Below, in pieces: positions 1-5,233 of a stretch of DNA of 6,193 nt. A program made the translations under genes and the position numbers. The notes beneath the pieces were generated by a model, which did no database searches, was not told the DNA's origin, and worked only from the letters and a program-made list of their open reading frames with translations. How positions within the stretch are numbered: the stretch's first letter is position 1; each line of letters begins with the position of its first letter. This DNA is from Deltaproteobacteria bacterium (GTDB taxonomy: Bacteria > Desulfobacterota > Syntrophia > Syntrophales > Smithellaceae). Location: the NCBI GenBank assembly GCA_019136325.1, contig JAGVUJ010000008.1, forward strand, positions 1-6,193, given 5' to 3'.

Positions 1-1146
1 TATACGGAAAAACAATCTGTAAAAAGATACCTGCTTGTTTTCTTCTCCTTTATCCTGGCGTTGCTGAGCAAGCCCATGGTGGTGACGCTGCCTCTTATTA
101 TGATCTTACTGGATTACTGGCCGCTGAAACGCTTTGAAAATCAGAAAGGGCTATCCGATACGATCGTATGGCAGCTGAAGGAAAAACTGCCGTTTATTAT
201 TTTATCACTGGCTCTTATTTTTGTAACTTTTTATACACCCGACAGAACGGAAATAAAATATCTTCCATTGAATACCCGGCTAGCCAACGCTCCGGTTGCT
301 TTTCTGACGTATCTTATAAAAACCTTCTGGCCTAACAATCTGGCTATTTTTTACCCTTTCCCTGCTGATATTCCCGCATGGAAAGTTGCAGGCGCAGTCA
401 TTCTGATCACCACGCTCAGTTTTTTTGTCATTGCAACAGCCAAGCGTTTCCCCTATCTTTTTGTCGGCTGGTTCTGGTTTGCGATAACGGTTCTGCCCGT
501 TATTAAAATTGCTTCCGTTGGCAATGACGCCATGGCCGACCGCTACCATTATTTGCCTTCCATAGGAATTGCCGTCATACTGGCTTGGGGAATTACGTCT
601 TTCTTTAAAAAGGAGAAACTCAAAAATAAGTTTATCTGCTCTGCCGGAGTAATTTTTACAGCCATCATGGCCTTTTTATCATGGAACCAATGCGGCTACT
701 GGCAAAACAGTCTCGATCTCTCGAACCACGCATTGCGAGTCACAAAAAATAATTTTGTGGCGCATAACAACATTGCCTCAGCTTTAATTGACCAGGGTCG
801 CTTTGAAGATGCCATTGATCACTACAATAAGGCAATCCTTCTGGAACCCGGGTATGCTGACGCCTATTACAACAGAGGAATTGCTTACCACAAACTTGGT
901 GACTACTGGCAAGCCATTCAAAATTATAACCAGGCTATTCAATTAGTTCCCCATAAAGGAATTTATTACAACAATAAGGGCACTGCTCATATTATGCTGG
1001 GCCAATATCAAAATGCTCTGGCAGATTATGACAAGTCCATCCTGATCAATCATAACGATGGCGATGCTTATAACAACAGGGCTTTTCTCATATTATGCTG
1101 GGCCAATATCAAAATGCTCTGGCAGATTATGACAAGTCCATCCTGA
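1..1146 (+). CDS. Gene A: TMTC-like GT-C membrane protein with TPR tail, 5'-partial, frameshifted near 3' end
   Basis: The frame is open from base 1, so the start and the first third of the gene lie outside the window. The visible 381 residues begin inside the membrane domain (YTEKQSVKRYLL), followed by the family blocks SKPMVVTLP, LLDYWPLKRFE, WP-NLAIFYPFP, LFVGWFWF and MADRYHYLPSIGI, then further hydrophobic segments. Three 34-residue TPRs start at visible residues 254, 288 and 322. The block order resembles TMTC-type protein O-mannosyltransferases, in which TPRs sit on the extracytoplasmic side; function here is inferred, not shown. Native sequence runs to Phe362 (base 1086). A 101-bp tandem duplication then shifts the frame, adding 19 foreign residues and a stop at 1144-1146, so the C-terminal Cys cap is lost. 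The membrane domain and three TPRs would remain, so some function is conceivable. Without one repeat copy the gene would end at 1301. Confidence 0.85.
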   Translation, partial: YTEKQSVKRYLLVFFSFILALLSKPMVVTLPLIMILLDYWPLKRFENQKGLSDTIVWQLKEKLPFIILSLALIFVTFYTPDRTEIKYLPLNTRLANAPVAFLTYLIKTFWPNNLAIFYPFPADIPAWKVAGAVILITTLSFFVIATAKRFPYLFVGWFWFAITVLPVIKIASVGNDAMADRYHYLPSIGIAVILAWGITSFFKKEKLKNKFICSAGVIFTAIMAFLSWNQCGYWQNSLDLSNHALRVTKNNFVAHNNIASALIDQGRFEDAIDHYNKAILLEPGYADAYYNRGIAYHKLGDYWQAIQNYNQAIQLVPHKGIYYNNKGTAHIMLGQYQNALADYDKSILINHNDGDAYNNRAFLILCWANIKMLWQIMTSPS

Positions 1147-1187
1147 TCAATCATAACGATGGCGATGCTTATAACAACAGGGCTTTT
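986..1187 (+). repeat. Perfect 101-bp tandem duplication inside the TPR region of gene A
   Basis: Bases 986-1086 and 1087-1187 are identical, beginning ctcatattatg and ending aacagggctttt; the flanking bases differ (985 g against 1086 t; 1087 c against 1188 g), so the unit is exactly 101 bp. The TPR coding period in this gene is 102 bp. Adding one g at the junction (gctttt-g-ctcat) would give an in-frame extra TPR reading RAF-AHIMLG. The repeat as it stands causes the frameshift that separates the cap from gene A. It may be an in-register TPR duplication that lost one base, a replication slip, or an assembly artefact. Confidence 0.95.
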
Positions 1188-1301
1188 GTTTATTTAAAAA
1201 TGAGGAATTTTACGTCCGGATGCGCCAACGCGCAAAAAGCCTGCAAACTGGGAATTTGCGACACGCTGGTATGGGCAAAAAGTAAGGGATATTGTAATTG
1301 A
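1095..1301 (+). pseudogene. Frame-shifted 3' end of gene A: last TPR and Cys cap
   Basis: This segment encodes the true C-terminus of gene A in a different frame. It holds the second copy of the duplicated TPR (MLGQYQNALADYDKS) and the cap: NNRAFVYLKM, then four cysteines spaced C-x6-C-x4-C-x11-C, ending KGYCN and stop TGA at 1299-1301. The cap closely matches those of gene B (ending KGLCR) and gene C (ending KGICN), which shows that it is the displaced end of A and not a separate small gene. No ribosome-binding site or suitable start precedes it, so independent translation is unlikely. Deleting one repeat copy, or adding one base at 1086/1087, rejoins it to the upstream frame. Confidence 0.85.
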
Positions 1302-1384
1302 CAGATATTTATCTTTAACAAAAATATTTTTTTGTTTATGAACAAGGAAACGATTTTAAAATATTTATAACATTAATTGCAATT

Positions 1385-3382
1385 ATGTTTAATATGCCAC
1401 AAATCACTGGATACAAAACAAAACTTCTTTTATACATCATTCTGGTCGCGGTTACTCTTGCTGTCTACTGGCAGGTGCATCAATTTGATTTTGTCAATAT
1501 TGACGACAATATCTATGTCACGGAAAACTATCACATCAAGTCGGGCATCACCCTCCAGAGCATCCGCTGGGCCTTCAGCACCACCTACGCGGAATTCTGG
1601 CATCCTCTAACCTGGCTCTCTCTGATGGCCGATTATGAGCTTTATGGTCTCCATGCCGGGGGATACCATGTCACCAATCTCATCTTTCATATCCTCAGCA
1701 CCCTGTTATTGTTCTGGCTCTTCTCCAGAATGACCGGAGAAATCTGGAAGAGCGCCTTTGTCGCCGCTTTCTTCGCTCTTCATCCCCTGCATGTAGAATC
1801 CGTCGCCTGGATATCCGAACGCAAAGATGTCTTAAGCGCTTTCTTCTGGATGCTGACCTTATGTCTTTATGTTTTCTATACGGAAAAACAATCCATAAAG
1901 AGATACCTTCTTGTTGTCTTCTCTTTTGTGCTGGCATTATTGAGCAAGCCCATGGTGGTTACGCTGCCCGTGGTTATGATCTTATTGGATTACTGGCCGC
2001 TGAAACGCTTTGAATTACGAAAAGATAATTTATTTGCGTGGCAGATCAAGGAAAAACTGCCGCTCTTGATGCTCTCCGCTGTCTTCTCTGTTATTACAAT
2101 TTTTGCCCAGCAAAAACCTTACGACCCGGAAGCTTCTTTTGCCCTGACTTCACGATTGATCAATGTTCCGGTTACCTTTGTAACGTATCTGATAAAGACC
2201 TTCCGGCCTTATGATTTGGCGATAATATATCCTTTTTCCGCTCAAATTCCTGTCTGGCAGGCAGCAGGGGCGATTCTGCTGATTATTGCCATTACTGTTG
2301 CTGTAATGATGACCGTCAGACGTCAGCCTTATCTTTTTGTCGGCTGGTTCTGGTACGCAATTATTGTCGCCCCTGTTATCGGAATTATCCAGGTTGGCAA
2401 TCAAGCCATGGCCGACCGCTATACCTATCTGCCGTTAATCGGTATCGGCATAATGCTGGCCTGGGGTGTGCCGATGTTATTGCAGCACAAAGTCCCTTCC
2501 AAAAAGATTTTATCATCCGCGGCAATCATTTTTCTGACATTTCTCGCTCTTCTGGCCTGGAAGCAGTGCGGTTACTGGAAGAGCAGCAGGGGAATATGCA
2601 GCCACACGATACGGGTGACAAAAGACAATTACGTGGCGCACATCAATCTGGGGTCGGTTCTTTTTGATGAAGGGAAAAATGAAGAAGCCATCCGTCATTT
2701 TAATGAAGTGATCCGGATCAGGCCGGGATTGATTCTCAGCTACAACAAAAGGGGCCTCGCGTATGCAAAGTTAGGACAATACCAAAAAGCTTTTGAAGAC
2801 CTGAATAATGTCATCCGGCTGAAACCCGATTATGCCGATGCTTATAACAGCAGAGCGCTCATCAACTATGCACTCAAACGACACCGGGAAGCTATTGAAG
2901 ATTTGACGGAAGCTGTCCGTTTGAAACCGGACCACGCTGAAGCCTTTAACAACAGAGGCAACATCCATCTTGGTCTCGGTCAACATCAAAAAGCCGTGGA
3001 AGACCTGTCCAAAGCCATTGCGCTGAAACCGGACAATCCCGCCATTTACTACAATCGCGGAACCGCCTATATTCATCTTGCTCAATATCAGCAGGCCATT
3101 GATGACTACAGCAAAGCCGTTGCTTTAAATCCCGCTTATTTCGATGCCTACAACAACCGGGCTTTTATTTATCTGAAGCTGGGCCGGTATCAGCAGGCCG
3201 TCGAGGATTACAGCCACGCGATAAGTTTGAAGCCCGATTATGCCGATGCGTATAACAACCGGGCTTTTGTTCATTTACTGACCGGAAACAGGGGATCGGG
3301 CTGTCGGGACGCGCATCAAGCCTGCGAACTGGGAACCTGTTCGACGCTGCAATTAGCCAATGGCAAAGGATTGTGCCGATGA
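1385..3382 (+). CDS. Gene B: intact TMTC-like GT-C family membrane protein with six TPRs and Cys cap
   Basis: This 665-residue protein is the only member complete in the window. TM1 is at about residues 14-30. The first extracytoplasmic loop carries an acidic pair, Asp40-Asp41, in FDFVNIDD, the place where GT-C enzymes keep their catalytic Asp. Next come WHPLTWLS (72-79), HPLHVESVAW (133-142) with ERKDVLS (145-151), SKPMVVTLP (187-195), DYWPLKR (202-208), FVGWFWY (318-324) and MADRYTYLPLIGI (342-354), with repeated hydrophobic helices to about residue 392. These match the TMTC-like pattern, so a lipid-linked sugar donor and an extracytoplasmic protein acceptor are plausible but unproven. Six TPRs in exact 34-residue phase start at 418, 452, 486, 520, 554 and 588. 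A seventh half-repeat (622 on) merges into the cap with Cys640, 647, 652 and 664. ATG 1385 is used; ATG 1394 is a possible alternative. No start codon lies farther upstream in frame, and there is no clear Shine-Dalgarno sequence. Confidence 0.93.
   Translation: MFNMPQITGYKTKLLLYIILVAVTLAVYWQVHQFDFVNIDDNIYVTENYHIKSGITLQSIRWAFSTTYAEFWHPLTWLSLMADYELYGLHAGGYHVTNLIFHILSTLLLFWLFSRMTGEIWKSAFVAAFFALHPLHVESVAWISERKDVLSAFFWMLTLCLYVFYTEKQSIKRYLLVVFSFVLALLSKPMVVTLPVVMILLDYWPLKRFELRKDNLFAWQIKEKLPLLMLSAVFSVITIFAQQKPYDPEASFALTSRLINVPVTFVTYLIKTFRPYDLAIIYPFSAQIPVWQAAGAILLIIAITVAVMMTVRRQPYLFVGWFWYAIIVAPVIGIIQVGNQAMADRYTYLPLIGIGIMLAWGVPMLLQHKVPSKKILSSAAIIFLTFLALLAWKQCGYWKSSRGICSHTIRVTKDNYVAHINLGSVLFDEGKNEEAIRHFNEVIRIRPGLILSYNKRGLAYAKLGQYQKAFEDLNNVIRLKPDYADAYNSRALINYALKRHREAIEDLTEAVRLKPDHAEAFNNRGNIHLGLGQHQKAVEDLSKAIALKPDNPAIYYNRGTAYIHLAQYQQAIDDYSKAVALNPAYFDAYNNRAFIYLKLGRYQQAVEDYSHAISLKPDYADAYNNRAFVHLLTGNRGSGCRDAHQACELGTCSTLQLANGKGLCR
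1631..2014 (+). repeat. Near-identical core block, gene B copy (pairs with 3713-4096)
   Basis: Residues 83-210 of gene B differ from gene C at only five positions (Ile143Val, Leu161Phe, Val178Phe, Val196Leu, Val197Ile). By eye, 25 to 26 of 384 bases differ. A 68-base run with no mismatch spans 1691-1758. The next 5' segment, aligned without gaps, is much more diverged. The sudden change in similarity, including at synonymous sites, points to recombination or gene conversion between the paralogues. Confidence 0.85.
2636..3340 (+). repeat. TPR coding array of gene B, six 102-bp units plus degenerate seventh
   Basis: Six consecutive 102-bp units encode 34-residue TPRs with the usual small residue at helix A position 6 (Gly423, Gly457, Ala491, Gly525, Gly559, Ala593) and LKPD- or LNPA-type ends. 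The seventh (from base 3248) keeps AYNNRAF but its second helix becomes the Cys cap. A 17-base word, cccgattatgccgatgc, occurs at 2825-2841 and 3233-3249, exactly 408 bp or four units apart, a sign of copying between units. TPRs usually bind proteins or peptides, so this tail probably binds an acceptor or partner. Confidence 0.85.
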
Positions 3383-3472
3383 TGGCATTGATAGCAACAG
3401 ATAAACTTGACTTTATTTGAAAAAACGATATTCCTGAGCAACAATAAAGACAAATACCGGTCTTCAAAGATT

Positions 3473-4591
3473 ATGATTATGTCGAACAATCTTAATAAAA
3501 GTAAGATTATTTTTTATATTATCCTGGCAGTATTTACGATTACTGTTTACTGGCAGGTGCAGGGATTCGATTTTATCAATTATGACGACCCCGCTTACAT
3601 CACGGAAAACAGCCATATCCAATCCGGCATGACCAAAGAAGGATTTCTCTGGGCATTCAGCACAAAATATTTCGGTTTATGGAATCCTCTGGTCTGGCTC
3701 TCGTTTATGGCGGATTATGAGCTTTACGGTCTCCATGCCGGAGGATACCATGTCACCAACCTCATCTTTCACATCCTCAGCACCCTGTTATTGTTCTGGC
3801 TCTTCTCCAGAATGACCGGAGAAATCTGGAAGAGCGCCTTCGTCGCCGCTTTCTTCGCGCTTCATCCCCTGCATGTGGAATCCGTTGCCTGGGTTTCCGA
3901 ACGTAAAGATGTCTTAAGCGCTTTCTTCTGGATGCTGACCTTATGTTTTTATGTTTTCTATACGGAAAAACAATCTATCAAGAGATACCTGCTTGTTTTC
4001 TTCTCCTTTGTGCTGGCATTATTGAGCAAGCCCATGGTGGTGACACTGCCTCTTATTATGATCTTATTGGATTACTGGCCGCTAAAACGGTTTGAGAATC
4101 AAAATCGTTTATCCGATACAATCGTATGGCAGTTGAAGGAAAAACTGCCGTTGATTGTTTTATCGGCTGCTCTTGTTGCTTTTACGCTTTACGTTCCCGG
4201 CGAACAGCAAGCCTTTGAAAAATCTTTTCCTGTAATGTCGAGATTGGCCAACGTGCCGGTAGCTTTTGTGACTTATCTGGTTAAAACCTTCTGGCCTCAT
4301 GACATGGCTATTTTCTATCCTTTTCCGTCTCAAACACCCGTCTGGCAGATCACAGGAGCGATTCTTTTGAGCGATTCTTTTGATTATTGCCATAACTGCT
4401 GCTGTAATAATAACCGTCAAGCGTCTGCCTCATCTTTTTGTCGGCTGGTTCTGGTTTATGATAACCATTGCGCCGGTTATCGGCATTCTTCAGATCGGGG
4501 ATTTCGCGATGGCCGACCGTTATCATTATCTGCCTTCCATCGGCATCGGGGTGATGCTGGCATGGGGAATACCGCATTGCATAAAACGTGA
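3473..4591 (+). CDS. Gene C, 5' part: TMTC-like GT-C membrane domain truncated by frameshift
   Basis: The start is placed at ATG 3473 (or 3479, in frame) by alignment with gene B: both give a short polar leader and then TM1 (IIFYIILAVFTITVYW). A TTG at 3407 is in frame but would add 22 residues absent from the family. The protein carries the acidic pair in FDFINYDD, WNPLVWLS (Asn where B has His), HPLHVESVAW, ERKDVLS, SKPMVVTLP, DYWPLKRFE and MAIFYPFP. It is native to about Leu299, inside GAILL. A 13-bp tandem duplication then shifts the frame and gives 73 unrelated Cys- and Ser-rich residues to the stop at 4591. This product lacks the last membrane helices and all TPRs and is probably inactive. 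With one 13-bp copy removed, the gene would encode about 562 residues ending at 5174. Confidence 0.85.
   Translation: MIMSNNLNKSKIIFYIILAVFTITVYWQVQGFDFINYDDPAYITENSHIQSGMTKEGFLWAFSTKYFGLWNPLVWLSFMADYELYGLHAGGYHVTNLIFHILSTLLLFWLFSRMTGEIWKSAFVAAFFALHPLHVESVAWVSERKDVLSAFFWMLTLCFYVFYTEKQSIKRYLLVFFSFVLALLSKPMVVTLPLIMILLDYWPLKRFENQNRLSDTIVWQLKEKLPLIVLSAALVAFTLYVPGEQQAFEKSFPVMSRLANVPVAFVTYLVKTFWPHDMAIFYPFPSQTPVWQITGAILLSDSFDYCHNCCCNNNRQASASSFCRLVLVYDNHCAGYRHSSDRGFRDGRPLSLSAFHRHRGDAGMGNTALHKT
3713..4096 (+). repeat. Near-identical core block, gene C copy (pairs with 1631-2014)
   Basis: This block lies exactly 2082 bp downstream of its partner in gene B with no gaps, and includes the same 68-base mismatch-free run at 3773-3840. 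Its second part, from 3959, also aligns with bases 1-138 of gene A at high identity. Past the block, gene C follows gene A (a shared LSDTIVWQLKEKLP) and not gene B, so the three genes are mosaics of one another. Confidence 0.85.
4356..4381 (+). repeat. Perfect 13-bp tandem duplication that breaks gene C
   Basis: The unit gagcgattctttt occurs at 4356-4368 and again at 4369-4381. The matching place in gene B (ggggcgattctgctgattat) has only one copy. Removing one copy restores GAILLIIAITAAV, which aligns with GAILLIIAITVAV of gene B. The unit is not a multiple of three, so it causes a +1 shift. There is no slippery heptamer or other sign of programmed frameshifting at the site. Confidence 0.95.
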
Positions 4592-5174
4592 AGACCGGCG
4601 CAAAAATATTTTATGGCCTGTGGCGATTTTTTCGCTTCTCGTCTTATCCGTTCTAACCTGGGAACAATCCGTCCACTGGAAAAATAATATAGAGCTCTGG
4701 AATCATGCCATTCAGGTTACAGAAGATAATTACATGGCGCACAACAATCTTGCCTCCGCCCTGCTGGAGAAAGGAGAAACCGAAAAAGCCATGCATCATT
4801 ATCACGAGGCTATCGCTATCAATCATTATCCCGCGGCTTATTACAATATCGGCGTTATTTACTATCGGATGGGACAGCATCAGCAATCCATCGAATATTT
4901 CAAGAAAGCAATACGCGAAAAAGCCGACTATGCCGCGGCTTATTTTAATCTGGGTATCGTTTATCAAACGCTTGGGTTGCCGCAGCAGGCTTTGGGACAA
5001 TACAATGAAGCCACGCGCCTTTTGCCCGCCCATGCCAACGCTTATAACAACAAGGCTTTTATTTATCTGAACTCCGGAAATAACTTACCGGGATGCGCCA
5101 ACGCTCAAAAAGCCTGCAAGCTGGGAAATTGCAGAACACTGATCTGGGCGCAAGAAAAAGGGATCTGTAATTAA
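4380..5174 (+). pseudogene. Frame-shifted 3' part of gene C: last membrane helices, three TPRs, Cys cap
   Basis: This is the continuation of gene C in another frame. It holds the helix IIAITAAVIITV, LFVGWFWF, MADRYHYLPSIGI, two further hydrophobic segments, the pre-TPR stretch (NHAIQVTEDNYMAHNNLA), three TPRs (helix starts AHNNLASAL, AYYNIGVIY, AYFNLGIVY) and the cap AYNNKAF with four cysteines spaced C-x6-C-x4-C-x11-C, ending KGICN at TAA 5172-5174. The first possible start is a TTG at 4380, in the middle of a membrane helix and without a ribosome-binding site, so separate translation is unlikely. Gene C has three TPRs fewer than gene B: the restored proteins differ by 103 residues, close to three units. 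The reading frame after the lesion looks undamaged, so the break is recent or artefactual. Confidence 0.85.
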
Positions 5175-5200
5175 TTTACATATAAGAAAATTCATGCTTA

Positions 5201-5227
5201 TTGAACCACGTTAAGAAAAATTATACT
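5201..5227 (+). promoter_or_regulatory. Possible promoter of gene D (TTGAAC - 15 bp - TATACT)
   Basis: In the 59-bp spacer between genes C and D, TTGAAC (5201-5206) and TATACT (5222-5227) resemble sigma-70 boxes with a short 15-bp spacer. The -10 box ends 6 bp before ATG 5234, so transcription would start at or near the A of the start codon and give a leaderless message; this would fit the absence of a Shine-Dalgarno sequence. The spacer length is poor and AT-rich DNA gives such matches by chance. Confidence 0.2.
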
Positions 5228-5233
5228 AATAAA

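Noticed and set aside
1298..1303. Perfect TTGACA -35 hexamer across the stop codon of gene A
   Set aside because: No good -10 box lies 16-18 bp downstream; the nearest (TATTTT at 1325) is 21 bp away, so a promoter cannot be supported.
1317..1336. Small inverted repeat aacaaaaa / tttttgtt after gene A
   Set aside because: The 8-bp stem has only one G-C pair and would be too weak for a convincing intrinsic terminator.
3407..3434. Promoter-like TTGACT - 16 bp - TATTCC before gene C
   Set aside because: The -10 box matches consensus at only three positions, so it is too weak to annotate in AT-rich spacer DNA.
3407..3472. Upstream TTG start for gene C
   Set aside because: It would add a 22-residue leader absent from genes B and D and has no ribosome-binding site; ATG 3473 or 3479 fits the alignment.
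4356..4381. Programmed ribosomal frameshift in gene C
   Set aside because: No slippery heptamer or downstream structure is apparent, and the shift is fully explained by a DNA duplication.
4653..5033. 126-codon open frame on the minus strand, and other minus-strand frames of 60-104 codons (for example 2771-3085 and 3165-3467)
   Set aside because: They lie opposite the conserved genes, mirror the TPR and membrane codons, and have no family-like sequence or start signals of their own.
4705..5070. 121-codon plus-strand frame overlapping the TPRs of gene C
   Set aside because: It is an out-of-frame reading of the true TPR frame, which matches genes A and B; the composition is not protein-like.
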